Origin: Bacillota bacterium
Lineage (GTDB): Bacteria > Bacillota > Clostridia > Lachnospirales > Bianqueaceae
DNA length: 64,000 nucleotides
NCBI GenBank assembly: GCA_017442735.1
Contig: JAFRZE010000003.1
Location: 62,001-126,000 of the forward strand
Reading direction: 5' to 3'
The stretch's first letter is position 1; the number at the start of each line of letters is the position of its first letter. This document shows, piece by piece, positions 41,774 to 51,329 of this stretch. The translations under genes and the position numbers were made by a program. The notes under the pieces are model-generated. The model searched no databases and had not been told where the DNA came from. It was given only the letters and a program-made list of their open reading frames with translations.

Positions 41774-42043
41774 ATGGAAAACTGGCAAATCTACCTGATC
41801 GTCTACGCGGCTGTCAGCCTGGTGGTCTTCGCGTTCTACGGGATCGATAAGGCCAAAGCTGTCACTAAAGCCTGGCGGGTACCGGAGCGGACGCTTCTTT
41901 TGCTGGCAGTTTTAAGTCCGGTCGGAGCGCTCCTTGGGATGCTCGTATTCCGGCATAAGATCCGTAAGCCGAAGTTTTATATCACGGTTCCGCTGCTGCT
42001 GATCATCGAGGCGGCAGCCTGCTGGTGGTTCTTTCTGCGCTAA
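41774..42043 (+). CDS. DUF1294 small membrane protein
   Basis: 89 residues with an N-terminal helix, the family block FYGIDKAKAVTKAWRVPERTLLLLAVLSPVGALLGM, the conserved FRHKIRKPKF and a C-terminal helix. Function of the family is unknown. AAGGAT lies upstream of the ATG. It is 25 bases ahead of a large GH3 gene and may share its transcript. Confidence 0.85.
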   Translation: MENWQIYLIVYAAVSLVVFAFYGIDKAKAVTKAWRVPERTLLLLAVLSPVGALLGMLVFRHKIRKPKFYITVPLLLIIEAAACWWFFLR

Positions 42044-42068
42044 ATAATTATATCTGGAGGAATAAGGC

Positions 42069-44903
42069 ATGGCAAATATCTGGGATCCGAAAAAGTTTGC
42101 GGCCTGCGCGAGGCAGGCACAGGCAGAGGGCATCGTCCTTCTGAAAAATGACAATAAAGCACTCCCGCTGGCCAAGGGAACGAAGATCGCGGTCTTCGGC
42201 CGGACGCAGATGAACTATTTCAAGAGTGGTACCGGGTCCGGCGGCGCGGTCAACGTAGATCATATCACGGGCATCTGGGAAGGCCTGCTTCACGCGGACT
42301 GCTTTAAACTCAACCAGACTGTCCGTAAAGCCTATGAAGACTTTGTCAAGGATCATCCGTTTGACGCTGGTCACGGCTGGGCGACCGAGCCCTGGTTCCA
42401 GGAGGAGATGATCCCGGAGGAGGCGCTGGTGGAAGAGGCCGCGAAAGAGTCTGAAGCGGCAGTCCTGATCCTTGGCCGGACGGCAGGCGAAGACCATGAC
42501 AACAGCGCTGCGCCTGGCAGCTATCTGCTGACGGACGATGAAAAAATGCTGCTGAAGATGGTCACGGATGCCTTTAGCCGTACGATTGTCGTACTCAATA
42601 CAGGCAATATCATCGACATGAAATGGGTGAAGGAATATGACCCCGCGGCCGTTCTCTATGCCTGGCAGGGCGGACAGGAAGGCGGCGACGGGATCGCGGA
42701 TGTGCTCTCCGGAAAAGCGAATCCATCCGGCCGCCTGCCCGATACGATCGCCTATGATATCAAGGATTATCCGTCTACAAAGAACTTTGGCGATCCGGAC
42801 CGCAACCTCTGGCAGGAGGATATCTATGTCGGTTACCGCTACTTCGAGACCTTCGCGAAAGACAAGGTCCTGTATCCGTTCGGTTTCGGACTGAGCTATA
42901 CATCGTTCTCGCAGGAAGTGGTTTCCTTCGATCAGCAGGATGGCGTGATCAGCCTTTGTGTGCGCGTGACCAACACCGGCGATGTGGCCGGTAAGGAAGT
43001 CGTCCAGGTATATGTCGAGGCGCCGCAGGGCAAGCTCGGAAAACCTTTGAGAAGCCTGATCGCTTTCGGCAAGACGAAACTGCTTGTCCCCGGGGAAAAA
43101 CAGGAACTTTCGTTCAAGGTCGGACCTTATACCTATGCTTCCTATGACGATACCGGAGCGACCGGTTATAAAAGCGCGTACGTGCTGGAAGAGGGAACAT
43201 ACAAAGTCTATTCCGGCGTGAATGTGCGGGAAGCCGTGCTCTGCGGAAGCTTTGAGATCGATGGCGTCCGGCTGATCCAGCAGCTGGCCGAAGCCATGGC
43301 GCCGGTCAGAGAGATGGAACGGTTCGTTCCCAAACAGACGCCGGATGGCCTGGTGGTCTCCTGCCGGAAGATCCCGCAACGGACAGTGAGTCAGCTGATC
43401 GAACGGGAAGAGGGACTGGACGAACTGGTCGCGAAGACGAAACCTTATACAGGTGATCAGGGCTATAAACTGAAAGATGTGGCGGAAGGCCGGGTGTCCA
43501 TGGAAGATTTCCTGGCACAGATCTCGGACGAAGGCCTGATGGCGATGATGCGCGGCGAGGGCATGTGCTCACCCAAGGTAACGCCAGGTATTGCCGGCGC
43601 GTTCGGAGGTGTGTGCGAAGAGCTGGTAGGGCTGGGGATCCCGGTGTGCGGCTGCGCCGACGGACCGAGCGGTATCCGTATGGACTGCGGTACACACGCG
43701 TTCGCGATGCCTAACGGCACCTGCCAGGCCAGTACCTTTAACGCGGATCTGATCAAAGAACTGTATGTCTGGGAAGGTCTGGAGCTGAGAAAGAACCGGA
43801 TCGACTGTCTGCTGGGCCCGGGCATGAATATTCACCGCAATCCTCTGAATGGCCGTAACTTCGAATACTTCTCTGAGGATCCGCTTCTGACAGGTAAGAT
43901 GGCGGCGGAGCAGATCAAAGGCATGGATACCTACGGAACGACCGGCGTCATCAAGCATTTCTGCTGCAACACGCAGGAATTCCGCCGCAGCTTTACGGAC
44001 GCGGTCGTCTCTGAACGAGCGGTTCGTGAGATCTACCTGAAAGGCTATGAGATCGCCGTGAAAGAAGGCGGTGCGAGAGCCGTCATGACCAGCTACGGCC
44101 CGGTGAACGGTATCTTCAGTTCCTCGAATTATGACCTGCTGACCAGGATCCTGCGAGGCGAGTGGGGATTTGACGGGATCGTCATGACCGACTGGTGGGC
44201 GAAGGGCAACGACGTGCCGGAAGAAGATGGACAGCTTTCCAACGTTTCCTCTCAGGTACGTGCGCAGAACGACCTCAACATGGTCAACTCCAACGCGGCC
44301 GACAACTCCGGCCACGATGACCTGCCTGAGGCGCTGTCTTCCGGCCGGCTGACGAGAGCGGAGCTTTGCCGCTCGGCTGAGAATATCTGCCGGTTCGCGA
44401 TCAGCAGCATTTCCTATCTCTTCGCGACGGGAGCCGAGACCGAGCTGGATCATGAGCTGGAAGCGGCTCTTTCCGAGGAAGACCTGGCGCTTCGTCAGAC
44501 AGTGGTAGCCCGTTTCCTGACGAAGGAATATGACCTGGATACCAAGCTGATCAAGGCGGAAAGAGGGGAGACCACGATCTTCAACGTCCAGCCGAGACAG
44601 CAGGGCATGTATAAGATCACGATCCGTGTTCGCGCGAAAGAAGGTTTTGAGCCGCAGGCACAACTGCCGATGAGCATCTTCATTGATAAGGCACTGGTCA
44701 AAGCGATCACCCTCACCGGCGCGGATACCGAATGGCAGGAATTCGACTTCCAGCATGTCAGCGTAGTCAACTCCTTCTTCCTGAAATTCTTCTTCGGCCA
44801 GACGGGACTGGAAATATCAAATGTTCACTTCGAACTATTAGTTACGAGAGAAGAATTGATGCGTCGATTCAAGGAAGCAAGTAAAGAGAAAGAAGACAAA
44901 TAA
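42069..44903 (+). CDS. GH3 beta-glycosidase with permuted domain order
   Basis: 944 residues. The GH3 C-terminal alpha/beta sandwich comes first (about 20-260), then an Fn3-like domain (about 290-390), then the catalytic TIM barrel (about 490-770). This is the reverse of the usual GH3 order and is known from rumen beta-glucosidases. The barrel has DGPSGIRMD, GPGMNIHRNPLNGRNFEYFSEDP, IKHFCCN and VMTDWW with nucleophile D708. The last 150 residues form an added beta-rich, possibly carbohydrate-binding, region. There is no signal peptide. GGAGG precedes the ATG. Glucosidase, xylosidase or another beta-glycosidase activity cannot be separated. Confidence 0.92.
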   Translation: MANIWDPKKFAACARQAQAEGIVLLKNDNKALPLAKGTKIAVFGRTQMNYFKSGTGSGGAVNVDHITGIWEGLLHADCFKLNQTVRKAYEDFVKDHPFDAGHGWATEPWFQEEMIPEEALVEEAAKESEAAVLILGRTAGEDHDNSAAPGSYLLTDDEKMLLKMVTDAFSRTIVVLNTGNIIDMKWVKEYDPAAVLYAWQGGQEGGDGIADVLSGKANPSGRLPDTIAYDIKDYPSTKNFGDPDRNLWQEDIYVGYRYFETFAKDKVLYPFGFGLSYTSFSQEVVSFDQQDGVISLCVRVTNTGDVAGKEVVQVYVEAPQGKLGKPLRSLIAFGKTKLLVPGEKQELSFKVGPYTYASYDDTGATGYKSAYVLEEGTYKVYSGVNVREAVLCGSFEIDGVRLIQQLAEAMAPVREMERFVPKQTPDGLVVSCRKIPQRTVSQLIEREEGLDELVAKTKPYTGDQGYKLKDVAEGRVSMEDFLAQISDEGLMAMMRGEGMCSPKVTPGIAGAFGGVCEELVGLGIPVCGCADGPSGIRMDCGTHAFAMPNGTCQASTFNADLIKELYVWEGLELRKNRIDCLLGPGMNIHRNPLNGRNFEYFSEDPLLTGKMAAEQIKGMDTYGTTGVIKHFCCNTQEFRRSFTDAVVSERAVREIYLKGYEIAVKEGGARAVMTSYGPVNGIFSSSNYDLLTRILRGEWGFDGIVMTDWWAKGNDVPEEDGQLSNVSSQVRAQNDLNMVNSNAADNSGHDDLPEALSSGRLTRAELCRSAENICRFAISSISYLFATGAETELDHELEAALSEEDLALRQTVVARFLTKEYDLDTKLIKAERGETTIFNVQPRQQGMYKITIRVRAKEGFEPQAQLPMSIFIDKALVKAITLTGADTEWQEFDFQHVSVVNSFFLKFFFGQTGLEISNVHFELLVTREELMRRFKEASKEKEDK

Positions 44904-44930
44904 AAGACTAAAAGATGACCAGATAAAGAG

Positions 44931-44990
44931 AGCCCCATGGGTGTCTCTCATGCGCGAACTGCCGAGCATGAAGGCGCCCATGGGGCTTTT
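44931..44990. terminator. Bidirectional terminator between convergent GH3 genes
   Basis: AGCCCCATGGG (44931-44941) and CCCATGGGGCT (44977-44987) form a perfect 11-bp stem followed by TTT, with an inner CATGC/GCATG hairpin. It serves both convergent genes. Confidence 0.8.
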
Positions 44991-45012
44991 CTCATTGATT
45001 CTTTCTTTGTAT

Positions 45013-47628
45013 TTACTTTGCTGCGTTTCTCTTATCGACCACTATCTTCTTTGCGACTTTCAGGATCCGGTAAGCACAGAGCTGAAGTTCCGCCTTGGTG
45101 ATGGGATAGCGAACGCCGGGATCGCCTTCCTTTGCGCCGACGGAACGGATGATGGACTCCACATCCATCTCGTTGCCGGGCTCGGTCAGGTCGTTGCCTG
45201 CTTTGATGCAGCCGGCCGCGTCAGAGGTAGGATATTTCTTTACCTGTTCGCCGCCGATGGTCATGCCGCCGGTGGTGCCCCAGTCAGTCATAACAAAGCC
45301 TTCGAAGCCCCACTCATCTCTCAGAAGAGAGGTGACCGTGTCATACTTGTTCGCCGCATGCTCGCCATTGACCAGGTTATAGGAGGTCATCAGGGACAGC
45401 GGCTGGGAAGTCTTGACCGCGATCTCAAATCCTTTCAGGAAGATCTCACGGATCGCGCGCTCGGAGCAGTGGGAGTTGACGAAGTTACGGTTGTCTTCGG
45501 CATTGTTCAGGCAGAAATGCTTGATGGTCGTTCCGCAGCCGGGATGCTTCTGGACGCCTCTGGTATCGGCAGCCGCGCAGCAACCTGCTACCAGCGGATC
45601 CTCGGAATAGTACTCGAAGTTGCGGCCGCAGAGCGGGTTGCGATGGATATTCATACCGGGAGCGAGCCACAGATGTGCGCCGAACTCTTCCATCTCTGAT
45701 CCGACGATATCACCGGCCGCTTCGACCGCATCCATATCCCAGGTCTGTGCCAGCAGGGTCGCGATCGGGATCGCGGTGCAGTACTGATAGTAATCTTCCG
45801 CATCATCGGGACGAACCGGTTTGGGACCGCCCATGCTGAGCAGGTTGTCGAATTCGGATTCTGCCAGACCGGGGATCGGATTGCCTTCGGGATCCGCGAC
45901 GAAATGCGTGGAAAGACGAAGACCGGCAGGACCGTCCGCCAGGACCAGGTTCGGAACATGACGGCTTTCGATCAGAATGGAAGTGGTGTCGCCGGCCGCG
46001 CCGGGGACCGCGTTGGAAGCCGCGCCGATGGTGGAATTCGCACCGAATGTGCCGCCTCTGGCGGTACCGACAGTCAGCTCGGCCATCTCTTCGATCGTCA
46101 GCTGAGCGACCAGTTCTTTCAGATCGGCTTTGCCTTCGATGACATCATCCAGGGTGATGACATAATCCTTGTCGGTCGTCATTTCTTCCGGCTCGCCGCT
46201 GTAAACGATGGTCTCGGTCACGATGGCTTCCGGATCAAGCAGAAGTACAGGAGCCGCTGCCTTCTCGGCTTCTTCGCCTTCGTAGCTGTAAGGCGCGCAG
46301 TCGGGATGGATCAGTTCGAATTCCTCGTCCGGCTGAACCTTGTTCTGAAGGATGGAAACGATCTTCTTTTCGGGCAGTTCGACCGCCGCCGCGATATGGG
46401 TGTTACGGGAATGAGTACCCACACGGATGTAATATTTGCCCTTGGACATGCAGTAACGGGCATGTTTCTCGCAGTAGGAAGCCATATCCTTCGCCGCGAA
46501 GCAGATGGTCAGCTGCTGCTCCTCGCCGGGCGCGAGTTCTTTCGTTTTCGCGAAGCCGGCCAGTTCCTGGTAGGGTTTATCGGGGCCGTTGTCGTTCGGA
46601 GCGGAATAGTATACCTGAACGACTTCACGTCCGGCATATTCGGTACCGGTGTTTTTAACAGTGGCCTTGACGATGATATTCGCGCCTTCGACCTTGACTT
46701 CATCTGTGCGGACATCAAAGGAGGTGTATGCCAGGCCGTAGCCAAAGGGATAGGCGGGAGCGACGTTAAAGGTATCGAAATAGCGATAGCCCACGTAAAT
46801 ACCTTCATGGTAATATTCGTCATCGATGTCGCCGTTCATGTGGCTGAAAGTCAGGGCGTTGGGGTAGTCGGTGTAATTCTCGGCCCAGGTGGTAGTCAGA
46901 TGGCCGGAGGGGACCGTCTTGCCGGTCACGGCATCCGCCAGGGAGTAGCCGGAGAAGTTACCGGCCTGGCTCATGATCAGGATGGAATCTACCGAGGGGC
47001 AGGCACGAAGGAACTTGGTGTCGATCACACCGCCGACATTCAGGACGACAGCGATCTTATCGTAGACTTTGCTAAGGGCTTCCAGATTCTGCTTTTCATT
47101 TTCGGTCAGTTCATAGTCGCCGGGTACGGGATGCCGGTCAGCACCTTCGCCGGAAGTACGGGCAATGACATAGAGGGCTGCGTCCGCCTTTTCTTTCAGA
47201 TCCTCTTCGGAGATCTCCGGAACATCCGGATCTTTATACGGATGGCCAAGGACTTCCATCAGCGCTTCCATGCCTCTTTCCTGAAAAGCCTTCCGGATAC
47301 GGGCAGTCCAGGCGGCTTTCGCGTCTGTGCAGTTTTTGTCATGAAGGTCGAGCCAGGCGTTGGAGGTGAGGACAAAGCCGGCGTCTTCCAGTCCCTGCTG
47401 AACATTCACGACGGTCCGGGTATTGACGTCACCGGAACCGGTACCGCCTTTGATCGTGCGGCGCACACCAGAACCGAAAGCGGCCAGTGTTTTGACATTT
47501 TTAAAAGGCAGGGAGCCGCCGTTCTTCAAAAGGACCATTCCCTGCGGGGCAATCGCCCGGGTACGTTCACCGTTCTGTATTTCGCGTTCAGTGATATCCG
47601 GACTCTTGCTTGCGTAAAGTTTAGCCAT
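45013..47628 (-). CDS. Second GH3 beta-glycosidase with permuted domain order
   Basis: 871 residues with the same reversed layout as the gene facing it: sandwich domain first (QGMVLLKNGGSLPF), Fn3-like domain near 300-400, catalytic barrel last. The barrel has LADGPAGLRL, APGMNIHRNPLCGRNFEYYSEDP, IKHFCLNN and FVMTDWGTTGG with nucleophile D782. It lacks the extra C-terminal beta domain of the other enzyme. AGGAGGAAC precedes the ATG and a promoter lies at 47663-47691. The two proteins are clearly paralogous but diverged, suggesting different beta-linked substrates. Confidence 0.92.
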   Translation of the reverse strand: MAKLYASKSPDITEREIQNGERTRAIAPQGMVLLKNGGSLPFKNVKTLAAFGSGVRRTIKGGTGSGDVNTRTVVNVQQGLEDAGFVLTSNAWLDLHDKNCTDAKAAWTARIRKAFQERGMEALMEVLGHPYKDPDVPEISEEDLKEKADAALYVIARTSGEGADRHPVPGDYELTENEKQNLEALSKVYDKIAVVLNVGGVIDTKFLRACPSVDSILIMSQAGNFSGYSLADAVTGKTVPSGHLTTTWAENYTDYPNALTFSHMNGDIDDEYYHEGIYVGYRYFDTFNVAPAYPFGYGLAYTSFDVRTDEVKVEGANIIVKATVKNTGTEYAGREVVQVYYSAPNDNGPDKPYQELAGFAKTKELAPGEEQQLTICFAAKDMASYCEKHARYCMSKGKYYIRVGTHSRNTHIAAAVELPEKKIVSILQNKVQPDEEFELIHPDCAPYSYEGEEAEKAAAPVLLLDPEAIVTETIVYSGEPEEMTTDKDYVITLDDVIEGKADLKELVAQLTIEEMAELTVGTARGGTFGANSTIGAASNAVPGAAGDTTSILIESRHVPNLVLADGPAGLRLSTHFVADPEGNPIPGLAESEFDNLLSMGGPKPVRPDDAEDYYQYCTAIPIATLLAQTWDMDAVEAAGDIVGSEMEEFGAHLWLAPGMNIHRNPLCGRNFEYYSEDPLVAGCCAAADTRGVQKHPGCGTTIKHFCLNNAEDNRNFVNSHCSERAIREIFLKGFEIAVKTSQPLSLMTSYNLVNGEHAANKYDTVTSLLRDEWGFEGFVMTDWGTTGGMTIGGEQVKKYPTSDAAGCIKAGNDLTEPGNEMDVESIIRSVGAKEGDPGVRYPITKAELQLCAYRILKVAKKIVVDKRNAAK

Positions 47629-47662
47629 ATGTTCCTCCTGAAAATAGTTTATAATTTATCTA

Positions 47663-47691
47663 ATTTTATCAGAAAAACGCCCGAGGTGCAA
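47663..47691 (-). promoter_or_regulatory. Promoter of the second GH3 gene
   Basis: Minus-strand TTGCAC (47686-47691), 17 bases, TAAAAT (47663-47668). Confidence 0.6.
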
Positions 47692-47770
47692 TATGTCCGA
47701 TCATCAGACTGGCTTTTTTTCTTTGTTTCTGGTATGATGGGAACAGACAGTTTTTAAGGAGGTACTTCCG

Positions 47771-49384
47771 ATGGATTATCAATATGAGATGAAGGAACTC
47801 ACCTTTAAGGGACCGGAGCCATCAGGGTCACATGTGGAAACAGACCTTGAGGCGGTCTTTACTCTTGGAGAAGAAAAAACCACCGTGAAAGGTTTCTATG
47901 CCGGTGACGGACAGTATAGAATCCGTTTTCTTCCATTGAAAGAAGGAAACTATACTTATAAAGTCAGCGGAATTGTCAGTGATTCGGGAAGCCTCAGTGT
48001 GCAGCCTGCCAGAGCCGGTCAGCACGGTCCTGTATGGGCAGAGGAGACACATCTTCGCTTTGCGGACGGGACATGGTTCCACAGCTTCGGAACCACGGTT
48101 TACGCCCTGGCACACCAGTCCGGAGAACTGACGGAAGAAACCTTTTCTTCGCTGCGGGAAGCACCTTTCAATAAAGTCAGGATGTGCCTGTTCCCGAAAC
48201 ATTACAACTATAATCATAATGACCCGGATTTCTTCCCTTTTAATATCCTTCCCGGAAGAAAGTATGAGTTCAGGGACGCGCCGGCTTTTGTGGATCCTTC
48301 CGATGAGATACCCGTCTGGGATGTTCATCATCCGGATTTCCGCTTCTGGGATTCTTTTGAAAAAAAGCTGGTCAGGCTGGACAAAATGGGGATCCAGGTG
48401 GATCTGATCCTGTTCCATCCATATGACCGCTGGGGATTCGCGAAGCTGTCGCCGGAAGACAATCTGGTCTATCTGGATTATCTGGTCAGAAGGTTTGCCG
48501 CTTATCCGAATATCTGGTGGTCACTGGCAAACGAGTATGATCTGTGCCGGGCGAAAGACCTTTCGGACTGGCCGAAGTTCGAGGATAAGATCGCGGAAAC
48601 GGATCCGTACCATCATCTGATGTCGAATCACAACTGTTTCCCGCTCTATGATTTTTCCCATGAAAAAATCACGCATTGCAGCTGCCAGCTTCGTACCATG
48701 ACCATGGTACCGGAACTGCAAAGGAAATACGGGAAGCCGGTGCTCTATGACGAGTGTGTCTACGAAGGCAATCTGCCGGAGACCTGGGGATCGATCTCCG
48801 CGGCTGAAATGGTGAATCGTTTCTGGAAAGTGACGGCGACCGGCGGCTACTGCACCCACGGCGAAGTCTTTCTGGATCCTGCACAGGAGGAGCTGGATGA
48901 AGCAGTGCTCTGGTGGGCGAAAGGCGGGAAACTGAAGGGAAAAAGTCCCAGACGGATCGCGTTTCTCCGGAGTATTATGGAGGAGATCGGTGATCCGTTG
49001 TCACCGGTCGTGGGCGGTATATGGAATCTGCTGACGATGTCGGAGACAGAGCTCGCGCAGGCGCTCGAAAAGCTTCCATCCGGCATGAAGGGCTTGGTCC
49101 GGGTGATGCTTTCCATGGATAAGGTGGAACTTACCCGTCATGTGGATGCGGAAGCGGAGTTCGTCGGAGCGACGGATGACAGGCGCGTGTTCCTGTTCTA
49201 TTACGGAACCGACTGTCACGCACGTGTGACGATCGATCTTCCGGAAGATCGTGTGTATAAGGTGGAAGTGCTGGATGCCTGGAATATGACCCGGATGTTG
49301 GCAAACAACGCGGCCAGCGGGAAGACGGTCATCCGTCTGCCGGGGCATGAATACATGGCGGTCCTGGCGACAGCAAAGAAATAG
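47771..49384 (+). CDS. DUF5060/DUF4038-type putative glycoside hydrolase
   Basis: 537 residues. An N-terminal beta domain (DUF5060-like, about 1-85) leads a TIM barrel (DUF4038-like, about 95-420) and a C-terminal beta domain (DUF5605-like). The barrel keeps the clan GH-A pattern: an Asn-Glu pair in SLANEYD (E255, likely acid/base) and a second Glu in LYDECVYEG (E328, likely nucleophile). Relatives include the apiosidases of GH140, so a plant cell wall side-chain sugar is possible. AAGGAGG precedes the ATG. It is followed after 12 bases by proC. The true substrate is unknown. Confidence 0.82.
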   Translation: MDYQYEMKELTFKGPEPSGSHVETDLEAVFTLGEEKTTVKGFYAGDGQYRIRFLPLKEGNYTYKVSGIVSDSGSLSVQPARAGQHGPVWAEETHLRFADGTWFHSFGTTVYALAHQSGELTEETFSSLREAPFNKVRMCLFPKHYNYNHNDPDFFPFNILPGRKYEFRDAPAFVDPSDEIPVWDVHHPDFRFWDSFEKKLVRLDKMGIQVDLILFHPYDRWGFAKLSPEDNLVYLDYLVRRFAAYPNIWWSLANEYDLCRAKDLSDWPKFEDKIAETDPYHHLMSNHNCFPLYDFSHEKITHCSCQLRTMTMVPELQRKYGKPVLYDECVYEGNLPETWGSISAAEMVNRFWKVTATGGYCTHGEVFLDPAQEELDEAVLWWAKGGKLKGKSPRRIAFLRSIMEEIGDPLSPVVGGIWNLLTMSETELAQALEKLPSGMKGLVRVMLSMDKVELTRHVDAEAEFVGATDDRRVFLFYYGTDCHARVTIDLPEDRVYKVEVLDAWNMTRMLANNAASGKTVIRLPGHEYMAVLATAKK

Positions 49385-49396
49385 GAGGAAGAATAT

Positions 49397-50191
49397 ATGA
49401 ATATCGGATTTATCGGCTCGGGCGTGATGGGAAGCGCGCTGGCCAAGGCGGTGAGCCACTCAGGGAAAGGAACCATTCTGGTTTCGGATGTCGACAGCAA
49501 AAAGGCAGAGGCGCTCGCAAAAGAACTCGGCGGGCAGACCGCACTCAATCAGGAGATCGCCAAGGAAGCGGATTACATCTTTCTGGCGGTAAAACCGCAA
49601 TATATGGCAGGTATGCTGGATGGTATCAAAGACGTTCTGGCCTCGAGACAGGACCGATTTGTCATCGTATCCATGGCGGCAGGTCTGACGATCAAACGGA
49701 TCAAGGAGCTCGCAGGCGGGGATTATCCGGTCATCCGGATCATGCCCAATACACCGGCTTCGATCGGGCAGGGCGTGGTGATCGTCAGTCCCGATCAGCT
49801 GGTTACAGAAGAAGAGATCAACCTGGCCATGTCCATGCTGAGTCCGGCGGGAAAGCTGGTCCGGCTGAGTGAGAAGCAGCTGGATGCCGGCGGATCCATC
49901 TCAGGCTGTGGACCGGCATTTGTCGATTTGTTTGTGGAAGCGCTGGCGGATGGCGGTGTGCTTTGCGGCGTCCCGAGAAAAGAAGCCATGGAACTGGCCG
50001 CTCAGATGGTCCTGGGATCCGCCGCTCTGATCCTGGAAAGCGGAAAGCATCCGGGTGAATTGAAGGACATGGTCTGTTCTCCCGGAGGAACGACGATCGA
50101 AGGTGTGCGGGCACTGGAAAACGGCGGTTTTCGAAGCGCTGTGATGGAAGCCGTGATCGCCTCATATGAAAAGAACGCGAAGCTGGGATAA
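49397..50191 (+). CDS. proC: Pyrroline-5-carboxylate reductase
   Basis: 264 residues, the last step of proline synthesis: NAD(P)H reduction of pyrroline-5-carboxylate. The N-terminal Rossmann motif GFIGSGVMGSA, AVKPQYM, IRIMPNTPA and the signature SGCGPAFVDLF with LKDMVCSPGGTTIEG are all present. AGGAGGAAG precedes the ATG. It sits in a row of glycosidase genes and no other proline gene is nearby. The downstream PLP enzyme starts 4 bases after its stop. Confidence 0.95.
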   Translation: MNIGFIGSGVMGSALAKAVSHSGKGTILVSDVDSKKAEALAKELGGQTALNQEIAKEADYIFLAVKPQYMAGMLDGIKDVLASRQDRFVIVSMAAGLTIKRIKELAGGDYPVIRIMPNTPASIGQGVVIVSPDQLVTEEEINLAMSMLSPAGKLVRLSEKQLDAGGSISGCGPAFVDLFVEALADGGVLCGVPRKEAMELAAQMVLGSAALILESGKHPGELKDMVCSPGGTTIEGVRALENGGFRSAVMEAVIASYEKNAKLG

Positions 50192-50195
50192 TATC

Positions 50196-51329
50196 ATGGA
50201 TAATCTTTACCAAATCGCTGAGGAAGAAGAGCTTCTGACCCCGTGTCTGATCTACTATGAAGATCTGATCCGAAAGAACACGGACCGGATCATTGAGATG
50301 GCGGGAGGCGATCCGGAAAGGCTCTGGCCCCATATCAAGACGCATAAGTCGCTGGATATGACGAAGCTTCTCCTGTCCTATGGCATTCACAAATTCAAGA
50401 CAGCGACCATCGCGGAAGCCGAAATGTGCGCCATGGCCGGTGCTTCGGATATCGTGCTGGCCTATCCGCTGATCGGACCGAATCGTGAGCGGCTTGTCCG
50501 GCTCTCTCTCGCGTATCCGAAGATCCGGTTCTACGCGATCCAGGATGATATGGATCAGATCCGGCAACTGTCGGCCTTTCTTGGTAATAAAGCAGAAGAA
50601 GGACTGATCCCGGCGGATTATGTGCTGCCACTTCTGATTGATGTGGATCTTGGCCTGAAGAGAACCGGCGCTTCGATCGAAGACCTGGAAAAGATGGTGA
50701 GGAAGACCAGTGAACTGCCATTTCTTCAGATGGAAGGCTTCCACTGTTATGACGGACATCGCCATGAGACAGACTATCAGGAACGGGATCAGCGCGTGGA
50801 AGAGACGGATCAAAGGATCCGGAAGGTGATCGAGGATCTTCGAAAAGAAGGATATCCGCTGCCGGTGATCATCGCCGGCGGGACCCCTTCGTTCCCGTGT
50901 CACGCGGCCCATACCGACTGGTACCTGTCTCCGGGAACATCTTTCATCCATGACTGGGGATATGATGTACACTTCCCGGATCTTCAGTGCACGCCCGCGG
51001 CGGTCGTGGCAAGCCGGGTGGTCTCTCATCCGGCGCCGCATACCTTTACCTGTGACTGCGGGGTGAAAGCCATCGCTACGGATCCCGCTCCGGAGAGGGG
51101 TACGATCTCGGGACTACCGCAGGCAAAAACAGTCATGCAGAACGAGGAGCACTGGGTCTTCCGTCTGCCGGAAAACATGGAAGTGCCTTCCATTGGTACA
51201 GTTCTATATATCATCCCAACGCATATCTGTCCCACGAGCGCTCTCTATCCGGAGATCCTGGTAGCAGAGCAGGGAAAGATCACAAAAACCTGGCCGGTCA
51301 CGGCAAGGAACAGAAAACTATGTTACTGA
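50196..51329 (+). CDS. D-threonine-aldolase-like, fold type III PLP enzyme
   Basis: 377 residues. The alanine-racemase-like N-terminal barrel carries HIKTHKS, the PLP lysine motif of D-threonine aldolases and D-serine dehydratases (K48). A C-terminal beta domain has FTCDCGVKA and IIPTHICPT, with the His and Cys that bind a divalent metal in this family. Expected reactions are cleavage of D-threonine-like beta-hydroxy D-amino acids or dehydration of D-serine. The ATG at 50196 lies 4 bases after proC. Its last 10 bases overlap the hydrolase gene. Its link to proline synthesis, if any, is unclear. Confidence 0.85.
   Translation: MDNLYQIAEEEELLTPCLIYYEDLIRKNTDRIIEMAGGDPERLWPHIKTHKSLDMTKLLLSYGIHKFKTATIAEAEMCAMAGASDIVLAYPLIGPNRERLVRLSLAYPKIRFYAIQDDMDQIRQLSAFLGNKAEEGLIPADYVLPLLIDVDLGLKRTGASIEDLEKMVRKTSELPFLQMEGFHCYDGHRHETDYQERDQRVEETDQRIRKVIEDLRKEGYPLPVIIAGGTPSFPCHAAHTDWYLSPGTSFIHDWGYDVHFPDLQCTPAAVVASRVVSHPAPHTFTCDCGVKAIATDPAPERGTISGLPQAKTVMQNEEHWVFRLPENMEVPSIGTVLYIIPTHICPTSALYPEILVAEQGKITKTWPVTARNRKLCY

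Noticed and set aside
45904-47757. 617-codon open frame opposite the GH3 gene
   Set aside because: Antisense to a clear GH3 enzyme with full catalytic motifs. The composition is that of a mirrored GC-rich coding strand.
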